DNA from: Lepeophtheirus salmonis
Taxonomy: Eukaryota; Arthropoda; Copepoda; Siphonostomatoida; Caligidae
Assembly: GCF_016086655.4 (NCBI RefSeq)
Contig: NC_052140.2
Coordinates: 18,228,001 to 18,292,000 of the forward strand
Reading direction: 5' to 3'
DNA length: 64,000 nucleotides
In this document: positions 1-12,094 of the stretch, in pieces
Position numbering within the stretch: position 1 is the first letter of the stretch
How the letters are laid out: each line of letters opens with the position of its first letter
The notes under the pieces: generated by a model
What the model saw: the letters and a program-made list of their open reading frames with translations, nothing else
Databases searched by the model: none
Told to the model about the DNA's origin: nothing
Position numbers and translations under genes: made by a program

Positions 1-611
1 TCTACCATCACCACTTCCTCTTTCTAATTATTCTACCTTTTTTTTTCTCTCTCTCTTTCTATACCAATAACTTTTTTTGCCTAGACTCAACTAGATATCA
101 ATCTTATAGCAACCTAATATATTTTTGGAGTCGTGTCAAGGGCATGATGCGTAAGTTATGTGTTTTCAACACTTCAAGAGGTATCTTTCCCACCTATCTC
201 TCAGAGTATACGTGGCGAAAGAAATTCTAAAAGGATAAAGTTTTTGATCAGATTTTGAACCATATTATTAAGCTATATCCACTATAAGTGTATGTACGAG
301 TAATCTGATTGAACAGAAAACACAAATTAGTCACTATTGATTCTCTGAACCTCCGATAATCCGAAAAAAAAATAAGGAGTTGAATACTGGATAATTAAAA
401 GGTAAGAATAAATCATGTTATTGCTTTACGAATAAAAATTAGAAAAATAAAAATTTGTATTATCTAATTCATTAATTTCCTCTATATATACATTTTTATG
501 TTGCAGTATATTTAATATCTAGTTGAGTCTAGCGAAAAGAAGTTCTAGCTATAGAAAAAGAGAGAGAAAAAGAAAGAAAGATAATTAAAAAGAGAAAGTG
601 GGGATGGTAGA
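1..611. mobile_element. Foldback/MITE-like element with 100-bp inverted ends
   Basis: The first 101 bases and bases 514-611 are imperfect reverse complements: ctaccatc...ctagactcaactagatat on the left against atatctagttgagtctag...gatggtag on the right, including a long CT-rich run matched by a GA-rich run. The middle (102-513) is AT-rich and non-coding. The left end may continue outside the window, so exact ends and target duplication are unknown. Confidence 0.7.
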
Positions 612-2271
612 TTTAAGTAAAGGTGCCTCTTTTTTGTTTTTTTTAAAGGAAATATATCCCCCCTCTTTTTTTTCCATTTAAGAACAACTGCTTTAAATAA
701 GACACAATTTTTGCTTTATTGTGACCTTTGTGGAAAAACAAACAAAGGTAAATATTGACTTACAAATATCTAATCAAAATTTTAAGTTAACAATTGGTGA
801 TAAGGAAAACACTTTTAAATCCAAGTTTAAAATTGTGATGTATAAAAGATCTGAAAATGAAGATATAGAGTGTAAGCGTTGTGTTGACTCGAAAAGTTAT
901 GACTCGGTTCAAAAAAAAGATCAGTCTATTTGCAAATTTGAAGAGCACTAAAGCCATTTTCATATATTTATTGAGTGGGCTTTATTTTTATCACTAAATT
1001 AATCAACTATTTAGAGTTTGATGGCGCTGTCCTTAAGTGATTTTCTTATCAATCACAATTGAATCAGCCAAATTGAGTTTATAGATATTCCATTTTCTAT
1101 CAATTTAAATATTGAGTATCTACATGTGAGCATACTCATAAAAAACGGAGACTAAGACTCATGATTTCTTGCAGAGTATTCTTCATATTATTAAAACAAA
1201 ATTTACCTTTGATATATTATAGTAAAATAAGGCCGAAATATTAAGTGCTTAACATATTTTAATTGTCAAATTAAAATTTTGAGCAAACATTGGCCTTCCT
1301 CACATTATTATTACGGATATCGTTCAAATTGTTTATTTTGACAGAATTAGAAACAAAAAATGTATCTAAAATACAAATTAAACCCTAAGAAACCCCGCAT
1401 AAAGGGAATTGTTAAAATCAAATTCAGTTTAAGTTTTAGTTTACCTGCGAAAAGGCCATATTTTCCGCACTATAGAAAAAATAAATTGAATTTCCAGCAA
1501 AAAATCATTCTGAATCATGTCAAAAGTTTTATATTTTTTGAAAACGCTAATATTGAGCGATTTACTTCAAAAGATAGATATAAATAAACAACTATGTCTA
1601 CAATTGATTTTGACGTTCCCTCCCTGGAATTTATATTACTTGGACCACTAAATAAATTTTAAGACTGAGCTTTGATACTTATTTGATTCATTTCGGAGGT
1701 GAGTACAGTGTTTCTAATCGTTCCAGTATTCATAGTAGTTCGTGGATCTATATATATATTAATGTTCCCTTAACATGTTAGATGGAGGTGCACTGATTAA
1801 GTATAAATAAACATGATAGTAATAAAATTACTTCATCTAACCTAGGAATCTTTTGGTGAAATCCATATACATATAGTATATTTCTTTCCCTAGGAATCAC
1901 CTATAGTTTGTTTTTCTTCCAATAGAAAAATCAGGAATATATATATATATATATTTTCTGTATCATTTGCGAAAAATACTTTGTTGATCGATGCCATTTT
2001 TTTTAAAGTGACATCAGATACTTCTGGCTAGCTGCCTAAACAACAAACTACGTCCTACTTGCGAAGCTATCGCAGGCCCTTAAAGTTATTTGTTAAAAAA
2101 CAATAAAAACTAATCCATTATCAATTCTTCTATGTAAATATTGTACCTATTAATGACCTAATCTCATTAAAGGGGGAAAAATTAAAAAAAAAAAACTTTT
2201 AGTGACATTCAAATAAGAAGTTTAAAGAAGTGTTGTTGATCTGTGAACTAAAGAAAATAATAGTAAAAACA
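612..2271. other. Region upstream of the GH13-like gene
   Basis: AT-rich. Two open stretches (721-951 and 1360-1587) resemble no family I know, and their composition matches the background. Parts of two dispersed repeats occur (about 1095-1190 and 1755-1915), and an (AT)n run at 1939-1955. The promoter of the GH13-like gene should be here, but no clear TATA box or initiator can be named. Confidence 0.4.
1755..1915. repeat. Dispersed repeat A, copy 1
   Basis: Shares the blocks aatgttcc, ttagatggag, tgattaagtataa, atctaacctaggaatctttt and tggtgaaa with copies at 9053-9285, 10175-10395 and 53808-53935. Non-coding; probably a MITE or SINE-like family whose ends cannot be fixed from four copies. 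Confidence 0.6.
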
Positions 2272-2476
2272 ATGAAATTTCAATTTTCAGCGTTTTTAAG
2301 TGCTACAGCCCTAATTCTTATGTTTGGCGGCTCTATTTTCGTTATGGTGTATGTCAACATGACTGAAGTGCAAAAGATACAAATGCATCATCAATGGTGG
2401 GAAAGAGCCATTATTTATCATATTGTTGTGCCGTCTTTTTATGACTCTGATGGGGATGGATTTGGAGATATTAATG
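2272..2476 (+). CDS. GH13 / SLC3-like maltase-family protein, exon 1 (N-terminus and membrane anchor)
   Basis: First coding exon of a GH13 alpha-glucosidase-like protein (residues 1-68). The start is the first in-frame ATG, in a good context (aaacaATGa), after an in-frame TGA at 2203-2205. Residues 5-28 are a continuous hydrophobic stretch behind only four residues, so it is a signal peptide or a type II signal anchor; N29-M-T is a glycosylation sequon. Residues 42-68 hold the classical GH13 opening: WWERAIIYHI, then DSDGDGFGDING, the Ca-binding loop of maltases. The exon ends in phase 1 at a GT donor (gtaaga at 2477) and joins exactly to the exon at 50250. The cytoplasmic tail is far shorter than in SLC3A1 or SLC3A2, and no Cys lies between membrane segment and domain to link a transporter light chain. 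That makes a plain secreted or anchored maltase homologue as likely as a transporter subunit. Confidence 0.88.
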
Positions 2477-2754
2477 GTAAGAGAAACAATTAGACCTGTC
2501 CATAGGGCAACGTCTTTAAAACATTGCTGCAGTTCTTTTAATCTCACTTTCAAAATTTTACGTCCATACGGGGAAGACAACTGCTTAATCTGAAGTGCTT
2601 ATGAATATTGATAAACAATGTATTTTATGATAATCTTATTATTAGAGAAGGGAAAATAAGCACATTTGGCGTGTAAAAATTAACTGTACCTCTAAATTTA
2701 TACGATTTGCTTGTGCAAGTTATTTTTGATGAAACTCAGGAGCGTCTACAGGCT

Positions 2755-2786
<32 letters not shown>

Positions 2787-2867
2787 TTGGGGGTAGGCTT
2801 GGTTTTCAGACAAATCTGTTTTTTAGTTTCTGTGTGGCATTCTTTGGAATCGAGGAGCCGGCCAGAA

Positions 2868-3228
2868 AGATTATAGTGACTGTCTTTTGGATTTGCAAGG
2901 GACAATCCTCATCGACTATCTGGAAAAGGTTAAATCTATTACAGGTTCATATTATTGGACTGTTTGAAAACCGAGCTGCTGCAAGAAAACCACCCACAAC
3001 TGGCCTCACAAATAAGTCTTTTACCATCACAATGCACCAAGATTATAGTGATTGTCTTTTGGATTTGCAAAAAAAGAATCCTCATCAACTCGCTGAAAAA
3101 GGTTAAAACTACTACAGGTTTATAGTATTGGACCGTTTGAAAACCGAGCTACTAGAAAAACGCCGACCACTGGCGTCACAAATAAGTCTTTTTCCATCAC
3201 AATGCACCAGCTCACATCTCAGTAGTTG
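2868..3228 (+). pseudogene. Mariner transposase fragment with a 172-bp tandem duplication
   Basis: Across shifted frames it reads as the second half of a mariner catalytic domain: TVFWICKG, DRLKTELLEKR, HHNAPAH, then VVVAKLMEIGFQ. The stretch starting agattatagtg is present twice in a row (2868-3039 and 3040-3211), so the element carries an internal tandem duplication. Frameshifts and stops are frequent, and the Asp of the usual HHDNAPAH is missing. After KLMEIGFQ the mariner reading stops abruptly at an inverted junction. Confidence 0.75.
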
Positions 3229-3523
3229 TGGTAGCCAAATTAATGGAAATAGGTTTTCAAATCAAGATGCTCACAGCACATGCAATCTCACGCACCTTCT
3301 CTCTACTGACATTCATCAACACATCATGGATTATATTAATGCTATCTGGAGTAGTAACCTCAACAAGACGTCCAGAACATTCCGAGTTACTTGTACACAT
3401 ATGGTCATTCGGAAAATTTTGAAACCGCTTATAAATTGTTTTAATCGAAGAATTTAGAATGGTAATAAAGCTTCTTTTTAGTCTCTTGATACGTTTTGCT
3501 TTCATAAAGTTATGTTTAATCAA
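3229..3523 (-). pseudogene. Mariner transposase N-terminal (HTH) fragment, inverted against its neighbour
   Basis: On the minus strand this reads SGRLVEVTTPDSINIIHDVLMNVSREKVREIACAVSI, which is the linker and second helix-turn-helix of a mariner transposase; weaker first-HTH similarity lies before it. It abuts, tail to tail, the plus-strand catalytic fragment ending at about 3228. The same junction is found again near 5880. Confidence 0.72.
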
Positions 3524-5279
3524 CAGACAAAATTATTTTTTGTCCATCTTTTGAAAGTCACACTGCTTCCTCGCATCAAATGTAGGCCAAACAGAAAAAA
3601 ATAGACGGATCTAGCCAAAAGTAGGTGTGTGTTCTTCCAAGAGATACTACTACTTAAACATAACTTCGATACGCACCAGTATTGCCATCTCTTGGATTTT
3701 GCTCGGACTTTTCATACGACCCTCGTAATAGAATATCTACCTTCGAGTTGATAAAACGCTTTCAGTATAGTTACCTTGCTTTTTCCAAGATAATGAACAA
3801 ACTTATAATTATTGCAAGCAAGGATCTACGTCTTTTTATTAGTCATTTTCAATATTTCATGAAGGAACTAATATCCCTATACTAAACACGCCCATCCCAT
3901 TAGCAGAAATTGTCAAACCCGTGGACACCTGTCTGCGAAATTTTGGGAAACCCTGATTTATATTAATAAAGCCAAGTTTATCTGTATGTATGAATTAAAA
4001 ATTAACTCCATTAGGCGATTTACATGTAGCATCGAGCGTGTTTACAGGTTGCACTTTAAAGACAAGCGGTTTTATTAGCAACTTTTTTGAAATTTCGATT
4101 ACGGCTACTGCAGAGAAGTTGCTAAACGGTATGAGCATAACCTATGCAAAATTGTATTGTTCTACAAGGTCATCTTTAGGCAGCACATTTCGAATAAATA
4201 ATGAAACAATGCAAATACTCTTTAATTAGTGAATATAGATACTACGAAGACATTTCTTGTCATTTTGCTCAAACTAATTTTAATACACATTATTTTAACC
4301 TATAAATAGTGTTTTTATAAGTTGTTTTTTTAATTGTTCTTTGGAACCAAAAAATAGAAATATGTTTGAATATTTTAATGATCTGCGTATGTCTTTTTTT
4401 ATGTTTCAGGAAGGAAATATCAAAATTTTGTCATGATATTCTTTCTTTTTTCTCCACATAGTAGCTTTACAATAATGTTTGGCCTGGTTACTTTATTCAA
4501 AGTAATGATAAATACTATGTTTTAATTGTTTTTAACGAAATAAATAACTTGTGTCTCCTAATTAACTATTACCCAGATGTGCTACCTGAAGATGACATCA
4601 AAGAGCAATAAAATTTTCCATCATCCTACATTCCAACTCAATTCAAACTAGCTGTAATTGATATTTGAAAAAGTTTGAAAAAAAACCCTACTGTATTTTG
4701 CTCCCTGATGTATATTATTCATATATTTATTTTTTTATCGAAGAAATAACGATATACATAGGGCCATTCCAAGCCAAATCAATCCCTAAAAAATACCACT
4801 ATCCTAGATTTTTTTTTCAAATTTAGTATATATTTTGAAATTATTGACAAAAAAAAAAAATCCAAAATTTCAGCCTTTTTGTCTTCCGGTTCAGGATATA
4901 GAAGTTTATAAAATTCTGATCTCGACGTCACCTATCTTATTTTTAAATCCCTGTATGTTTAATGTTTTTGAAGATATCGATCTACTTTGAAAACTATTTA
5001 ATAGATAATAATTTCATCTTTTTTTTTGTTGAATTTTATTATTGAAGTCAAGAAAATTAGTTTTTATCCATAATTTTAAGAAGTCAATATTTTTACTTAA
5101 AAAATTTAAAGCATGTTTATTTTCAATTACACTCAAACTTTTAAATGTTAATTGGTAATATATCATAAACATAAATAGTTTTTAGTGATGTATTCGATCC
5201 CACTTAAATACTATAGATAAAAATATGAGTGTTGGTAAAGCAAATTTATGAATATCCTATATAATTAAAATAATTTATG

Positions 5280-5745
5280 TGTGTGATGTATGTCTTACTG
5301 AGTAATAGAAAAAGGAAGAACATAATTTATTAAATACGAATTAAAAAGGGAATTATTAAGAAGAAGATGAGCGAGTTAATCTTAGTATGTATCTTCAATC
5401 TTCATTATATTTATGGTTGAAGAAGGAACATGACAAGTTATCAATGGCAATGACAATAAATAAATCACAGGGTCAAATATTGTAAAAATTGCTTTATATT
5501 TACCCAAATCAGTATTTTCAAGTGGTCAATTATATTCAAGAGTCTCAAAAAGGGGGTGCAGGTTTGATTATATTTACATCAAATGGACAGAAACAACAAA
5601 AAATATTGTATATATGGAGGTTTTTCAATAGAAATTTGCATATTATATTATTATAGTTTATAGTAAATCGTAAATGCTTAGAATTTTAACATATATAACC
5701 TATTTTTCATTGACTATCTTTAAGATAGCGTATTCGTGCTAAATA
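5280..5745 (+). mobile_element. Helitron relic, helicase motif VI region
   Basis: Translating about 5415-5620 gives ITGSN...IALYLPKSVFSSGQLY and RVSKRG, matching the Helitron/Pif1 helicase end (INKSQGQT, FSHGQLYVALSR) with stops and a small deletion. Related DNA occurs at 42960-43450 and 62310-63080. A short palindrome, atctttaagat, follows at about 5716 and is repeated after the 62.7-kb copy; this could be the Helitron 3' hairpin. Confidence 0.6.
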
Positions 5746-5789
5746 TACTAAATATTTTACTCCAGTTTTTGCAATATATATGCTTGGTT

Positions 5790-6010
5790 TTTAGCATGCA
5801 GTAATTACGGGGTTGGTTTGAAAAGTCCACCAGCTTCAACGTCAGCAGTTGTAGCCGCAAAACTAATGGAAATAGGATTCTAACTCGAAATGGGCACAGC
5901 ACTTGCAATCTCATGCACCTTCACTCTTTTGTCATCCATCGCCATATTATGGATTTTATCAATGATTTCTGTAGTTGTACCTTCAAAATATTGACCTCGT
6001 GACCTTATGG
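5790..6010. repeat. Second copy of the rearranged mariner composite
   Basis: The plus strand has TSAVVAAKLMEIGF to about 5882; right after it, the minus strand reads TTTEIIDKIHNMAMDDKRVKVHEIASAV, the mariner HTH. The order, orientation and breakpoint are the same as at 3228, so this is a repeated composite rather than an independent break. Confidence 0.7.
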
Positions 6011-6814
6011 GCAAAGTTTTGGATTTTTAATTTTTTTTAACTAATTTAAAAATATGTGCCAAATTTTCAACAAATCGAAGATGGTGCCGTTAAACATTTT
6101 CTATTTTTTTGAATGATTTCACTTAAAATGACCCTACAGCCATAGTAATAAAACTTAGCTGCCGTTTTGCATGTAGTATTGAGCCTGTATATCTCATGCT
6201 CAACCATGTACATCAATAAAGAATAAAGTAGAAAAAAGAACATCTATGGATTGAATAACAGATGATGAGTATGATCATGAAAACAATAAGTGACACTACG
6301 GATTTCTTAAATAGTTATCTTTTACAACTTTTAGGTAAAGTTTGTCAGTTCGACGACGCCAAATAATTCAGGGCAATGCCGGTACACCTACTAGTGACAT
6401 AACAATATTAATTATTACTTACTAGAGAAAAATGTTGACAATTTAGGCTTTAAAAAAATCAAGGAATCACTTTTCTTCGTTAGGTTTTTTGTTTTGTCGT
6501 TATTTGTGGTCTGTATTAGTCATGTACCTTATCATTAATGCAAACACTAATCATGTGCAGTTTTACATATATTCGTTGTAGAAAGTTTCAAAATTTTGAC
6601 ATTTGAATCTGCACATGAATCTGCAAATTTCAAAGTAAATACTTCCTTACCCAATATATGAATGATACCACGCCAACTGTTATTATTTAGTCATCTCTAA
6701 TTTGCAAATTTGAGAGGTTAAAAATAATATTTTTACAATGTTCCGATGAACAATTTTTGGGGAATACCTAATTAGCTGTCAATTGCTTGGAAAAACATTG
6801 TCGTAGTCGTCACC

Positions 6815-7745
6815 ATGACGACACAGTACGAGAAAAGGATTGCAATTGCAGTGCTCCTCCTCGCAGATTGTCCAGAAAGTCATCTGGGGGCAGACTGGAG
6901 CCTCGAGAAAGACAATGTTTATATAAGGTGGAAGATTGGAGAGGACCTCAGACACTCTCAAGGAGCCAGCAGGAACCCCTCTGTGTCTGTAAAGCGCCTG
7001 AAGACGGCCTTCAAAATAAAATAAAAACACAAATTCCTCAAATGCTGAAACGGCCAGGATAATGAGCAAATCCCTACCAAGGAAGCTTTTGTATGGGGGC
7101 TGTGCAAAAGAGATCCTGAGCCACATCAAGGGAACCTGTGGACTCATTGGAATATTTTCTGATGAAAAGAACTTGACTGTTGAACCTGTCCTCAACAGGC
7201 AGAATGATCGAGTAAAGCCATTTGGAGATGTAGTAGAGGATCATTGATACGTCTCCACCACCAAAAATGCTGCTTCAGTGATGATGTTAGGCCAGGTTGT
7301 ATCCAACGGGAAGTCTATAAACCTGGTGTGGTGTAGGATACAGGCTAAAGGATGATGAGTGCATAAAAACTCTCGACTCAAAGTAATCTCTTTAGATCAA
7401 ATATATCGTTGGCAATTTTCCCTGGGTATTCCAACAAGATGGAACACCTACCCACACCACAATGAGACCGCAAGTGTGGCTTCAGACCAACATGCACTTC
7501 TGCAAAGAACTTCTAGCCCCCGCAGAGTAATGACCTCAACTCCCTAGAATATACCATCTAGGCGATCGTGGAGTTCCAGGCCTGTGGGAAACACCACAAC
7601 AGTACCCACGCCCTGAATACCTCTGTTAAGAAGGCCTGGTCCTCCATGAGCACCAATTACATCCAGAGGGTCTGCAGCAGCTTCTGCCACTGCCTGGAGC
7701 TCACCATCAATTCTGCATGGGAGACACATAGACTAAAACATGTTC
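6815..7745 (+). pseudogene. Degenerate Tc1-like transposase
   Basis: Read through several frameshifts and stops. The N-terminal part has GEDLRHSQGASRNPSVSVKR (linker after the HTH), then KSLPRKLLYG. The catalytic domain begins FSDEKNLTVEPVLNRQNDRV (first Asp). The segment near 7435 reads FQQDGTPTHT (second Asp), and after a frame change the segment near 7530 reads SNDLNSLEYTIW (third acidic region). The tail is AWSSMSTNYIQRVCSSF. GC content is clearly higher than around it, which fits a recent insert. Terminal repeats could not be placed with confidence. Confidence 0.8.
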
Positions 7746-8379
7746 TTTGGGTTTTAATTAGTAAATAATTAATGGTAAGTAAGTTTGTTTCCTAATTCAT
7801 CCAGGATCCTGCCATTGAATTCAATACTTTATGTGCTACAATGAGTTAATAATAATAGGTTGCCCAATACATAAATTATTAAAAACAGTAACACTTAAAT
7901 CTTCAAACTTCAGCATTTCAGAGATATCGAGTTGTATATCCCTAAATTTCTTGTGTTATGTTAACTTGAGTCGAACTGATATAAATTGAGGGAAAATTAG
8001 ATATCCACTTAGGGGTTTCTCTCGAGATCCTGTGTTTTTTATAAATTTTAAACCTATGGAAAATCCACGAAAATTGTTTATATTCCTGGAAAATCTGAAA
8101 TTTAATTATTACATAATATATCTCGCATTTATCACCAATTGATTTACATAAAATATTCAATTAGATGTTTGTTAGACAATATTTAACTTCGGTTTCTTTT
8201 CTCCAAAGTATGCAATATTTGCAAAATGTGCGACTTATTTAAAAAGTAGTTCTTAAATGAAAAAGAAGAAAAAATATATATTTTTTATAAAACAAAAGTT
8301 GATTTGTTTTTCAAACAAAAAAGTATTTTCAATTTAGTTATTAAAATTCAAATAAATCAAAAAAATGTTTAAGAACCAC

Positions 8380-8900
8380 TGGTTTAATGCCTGTCTACAG
8401 CTACAAATTAAATGTTTTAGCGACGATGCTTTTTTAATAATTTATGATCTTTGTAGAAATAAATATGGTTCAAACATTCCCCCCTAGCGAAACAATGTCC
8501 ACTGGATTAATTTCTTATCCAAATTAAGCTGGCAAAAAGAATACTTTATGGCACTCACTAGGGGTGCCACCCACTGTGGTATTTTACTAACACATAAGTT
8601 TACACTATATTTTGTAGACAGCTGTTGATGTTTCTGCTTCTTTCCTCGTAATTAGTGTTTCGAACGTTGATGGATATGAAGTAAAATTAGTTCTTGTTAA
8701 GCTGTCAGCAATTATTTAATAATACTTGCATTGTTTGTGAAGAATTGACTAATCGGATTTTAAGTGATTTGAATCAAAATCTTTCTCGTAGAAGATCTAC
8801 GAGATTTAATATTGTAAGTATTCTTTATGATAAAGGTTATTTTCGTGAGCGTCACATTGATCAAAAACATTTCTTCCAAAGGATAATTTGCCGAATTATA
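8380..8900. other. hAT-like end and dispersed DNA
   Basis: tttaagaaccactggt at about 8370-8385 is the reverse complement of the common hAT-type terminus (ccagtggttct). Around 8620-8720 lies a repeat shared with 30170-30260 (agct-tcgat-tttctgc-tcttt...aattagttctt-ttaagct). No coding potential was recognised in the 70-codon ORF at 8694. Confidence 0.4.
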
Positions 8901-9010
8901 TTTTGACAAAGGTCAATTTTCCAAACGGACATTTACCCCAAGGAAAAATGTTTCGAATGTACATTTTGCCGAAGGATAATTTCAGAAATTTGGACGAAAG
9001 GACTAATTGG
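8830..9010. repeat. Degenerate tandem repeat (aaaggataatttgccgaa-type units)
   Basis: Units of about 25-30 bp built on 'ccaaaggataatttgccgaa' follow one another with heavy divergence. The reverse-complement form (tttggcaaattg-ccttcg) runs at 10920-11060, and single units occur near 20760 and 40750. Confidence 0.6.
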
Positions 9011-9052
9011 AACATTTGTCCAAAGAATTTTATACAAATAAATATTTATTTA

Positions 9053-9285
9053 TTTTAATGTTCCTTTAATTGTTTAGATGGGGTTGCATTAATTAAGTAT
9101 AAGAAAAAATTATATTATTACAATTACACCAGCTAACTTAGGAATCTAGTGTGAAGTTCATTTGCATAAATTATATTTCCTTCTCTATGAATTACTTTGG
9201 CACAAAACTGCCCACATTGAGTTGAAGAAAAAAATTTGTTCCTGAGCGAGTTGTCCATGAGCGATTTTATATAAATATAATATAT
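9053..9285. repeat. Dispersed repeat A, copy 2
   Basis: Same core as copies at 1755, 10175 and 53808, and the longest with 10175. Both also share a 3' part containing gagcgagttgtccatgagc or gagcacgttgtccatgagc. Confidence 0.65.
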
Positions 9286-9879
9286 ATATACAATTCCATA
9301 TTCTAATTCAATTTTAAATTATATTATGATAAATAGGTATTTATCATTATTATATAGATAAAATGGAGTTTGTGTCTGTCTGTGCGTATGTCCTTTATGA
9401 GTGCCACAATTCGTTGAGCCTGAGAGGGTAAAATTTTGCATAGGTTGCCTCTTTTGAACATGGTCAGGCTAAGACGGGGTTGCCAATTTAGAGTCGAGGT
9501 AATATGAGGGAGGCTTATTCTGCTCCCTAAAACACAAAAACTGTTTTAAGGAGACTAGATAGGGAAATTATTTGAAAAAATTATTCAGAAAATGACAGAG
9601 TTTTCAGATAAACAAAACTTTTGTGTCCAATATTACAAAAGAAATCCATTTTTTTTTACAACTGAAAAAACCCAAATTGCAATCTCCACCGTTTTTTTTT
9701 TTTTGATTTTGATTTTGAATAAAATACAAATGTCATTTTTCATATAGTTGTTGTTGGATACGCTGGTCATTTTTTATAACTCAACCTCCTATCTAGTCTC
9801 CAGGATGTTATTTGTCATATAGCTAAATTATTAAGTGTTTCTTTGCAGAAAAGCAAGATTAATATAAACAGTTATTATA

Positions 9880-10130
9880 GATGAGCTCCTGGCTCAAAGG
9901 AGGCTAAATCCTTGGGACGCTGCTTCCGAGGACATCTAAAAATCCTTCTTATATCCAAAATACACCCCGGACCTCAGGTTTTACAAGTGAATTGCTGGAC
10001 CCCAAAGGTAGTTTCAATTTTTACCGCCGACTTGTTTCTAGGCCCCAAGGACCGTTTTAATATGCTATGAGACATCCCCTGCCTACGGGTTGTGGATCAT
10101 CTAATTCTACGCAAGTACTTTGTGCTCTTT
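9880..10130 (-). repeat. 105-bp tandem repeat family, inverted copy
   Basis: Its reverse complement reads cagcaattcact..acaacctgaggtccggggtgtatt, then tattagaag-like and gaaa-gcggcggt-like blocks. Those are the same units that form the arrays at 10440-10790, 35860-36145 and 57890-58840. About two units are visible. Confidence 0.55.
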
Positions 10131-10174
10131 TGTGTAATATTTATTTGATAAATGGTGTTACATAGACACTTATA

Positions 10175-10395
10175 TACTTTGAAAAAATGGAGTTGCACTG
10201 ATTAAGTATAAGTAAAAATTATGGTATTACATTTACTCAATCTAACCTAGCAATCTTTTGGTGAAAGCTATATACATAACGTATATTTATTTCTCTAGGA
10301 ATCACCTGGGCGCGAACGTACACAAATTAAATTAAAGAAAATAACTTCTCGCGAGCACGTTGTCCATGAGCTACGGCAATTTTATTAGTTATAAT
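10175..10395. repeat. Dispersed repeat A, copy 3
   Basis: Contains ggagttgcactgattaagta, atctaacctagcaatctttt, ggtgaaagc and ctctaggaatcacctg, in the same order as the other copies. It lies between two blocks of the 105-bp repeat family. Confidence 0.65.
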
Positions 10396-10439
10396 TTATT
10401 TGACTAAAAAAGTATTATACATATACGATTTTAAGGGAT

Positions 10440-10790
10440 GGATAGAGGACAAGCCACAGCTCGGGGGTATATTTTACCATATGGAAGATGATCTTGGTGC
10501 TTAAAAACGCATAGTTAATAGAGTTTAAACCTTATTTTTGTCCCAGCACATCACATGTACAACCTGAAGACCGGGGAGTATTTTGGGATATTATGAGGGG
10601 TTTTCAATGCTCTTGGAAGCGGAGGCAGACAAATTTTACTTGCTTCGGGTCTCAGCAGTTCACACCTGCACAACCTGTGGGCCGTTGTCTATTACAACAT
10701 ATTACAAGGGGTCCTCAGTGCTTAGAAACGCGTTGGTGTTAGATTTGAACTACGTTAGAATCACACACTATTGCCTTGTATTTATAAAAT
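10440..10790 (+). repeat. 105-bp diverged tandem repeat array
   Basis: Three units with the scheme: ttcacctgcacaacctgtgggcc, g-gtattataatatatta, gaggtcctcaatgct, gaaacgcgg, tgaattt. The open frame at 10583-10792 is only this repeat read in one frame. Confidence 0.6.
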
Positions 10791-10794
10791 GATC

Positions 10795-10945
10795 ATGAAT
10801 GAATATAAAAATATTTGTAGGCAAAAGAACACTCATTCATTTATCTGTATGATATATATACCATATAATTGTCATATTATCATTTTCAATATCCAATCGT
10901 ATATATCAATAAATTTAATATAATAATTTGCGGCTGAATGTTCCA
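10795..10945 (+). repeat. Dispersed repeat D, copy 1
   Basis: Shares gcaaaagaacactca, atgatatat, tatcatt and tatacatcaataaatttgata-like blocks with 20590-20810 and 22195-22385. All three are followed by, or end in, tttggcc-type sequence. Confidence 0.55.
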
Positions 10946-11099
10946 AATGGTCCTTTGGCAAATTGTTCTTCGTTGAAATGTATATTTGGCAAATTGCCCT
11001 TCGACGAAATTTCATTCGGCAAGTTGTCCTTTAGAAAAATCTTTTTTGGCCAAATGTCATAGAAATGCTTATTATATAACACAAGTTCCTTATTTTCCT

Positions 11100-12090
11100 T
11101 AATATTAATATTAAAGGTGGTTTTATTTTTTTTTACAAAACTTGTTATTTGGGTCCCTGAAATCTCTGACATGACCAATGAATACGTTACATAAAAACTT
11201 TTATAGCTGAAACTTAAATATTCTAATCCAAGTTAGGTTTGGAACAAGAAAAAAATTGTTATATATATGCCTTGAGAAGTAAAAAATATAATTTCAATGT
11301 AATTGAAGAAAAAAACACTGATCAAACACGTAACAAGAATTATAAATGTAAAATATATTCTATATGAGGATTAATGTTGAAAATAATTATTTTTTTAAAT
11401 TGTAAATATTTATGATAATGAATGTGAATGTAATTAAAAAATGTTCCTTCGTCATGTGTACTTCTTTCTCAAAGTTATGATGTACTAATCATATAAAAAA
11501 TTAATCTCACAAATTTTCTCTTATAATTGGTTGTTTATGTAGATATTTTTTTATAAATTATCACATATTTTTTAAAACGTTATGAAAAATTTAAGTTCAA
11601 AATGTGCAAAAACTTTACACCTTGTTTTAAAATTTTGTAAAGAGAAGTAGAAATGGGAAAAATTAAATGTTCTACTCCAAATCCAGTCTGTTGAATGTCA
11701 CCAACTCCGACTTCAATACACAATTTGATCATAATACATTTTATAGCCTATCTGATTGTAGAGACACTGTAGTACTTCATAGCTATAAATTTTATAACAA
11801 TTTACAAAAAAAAATAACTTAACGAACAATCAATTTAATCCTTAGATTTTAAATAAATTTTATTTACATAAATAATAAATTTTTTTTCGTATCCAGAGGC
11901 GGGGGCATTACAAATTTTACGACTCCACCAAAAAAGGCTCTGACTTCGACTTCATAAATTCTAAATACATAATTTACTTTAGGACTTGAATGACTCACGC
12001 AACCCTTAAAAAGTGCAAGCTGTTTTTTTAGTTACATTCAATAGATAGAAATTAAGTAAATATTATTCAGTTTATTCGGTTATCAATTAA
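11100..12090. other. AT-rich DNA without recognised features
   Basis: No family-like reading frame on either strand. The only local signal is cagaggcggg near 11895, resembling the ends of hAT-like elements elsewhere in the window. Confidence 0.4.
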
Positions 12091-12094
12091 TTAT

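Noticed and set aside
721..951. 76-codon frame as a gene
   Set aside because: Starts with GTG, composition like the background, no recognisable domain.
2230..2493. Taking the GTG at 2230 as start of the GH13-like protein
   Set aside because: It is an artefact of permissive starts; the first in-frame ATG at 2272 has a good context, and the tail after 2476 is intron.
2311..2580. 89-codon frame opposite exon 1
   Set aside because: Shadow of the GH13 exon; no family resemblance.
4740..4870. gggccattccaagccaaatc as a known element end
   Set aside because: It looks like a recurring arthropod repeat, but no second copy or inverted partner is in the window.
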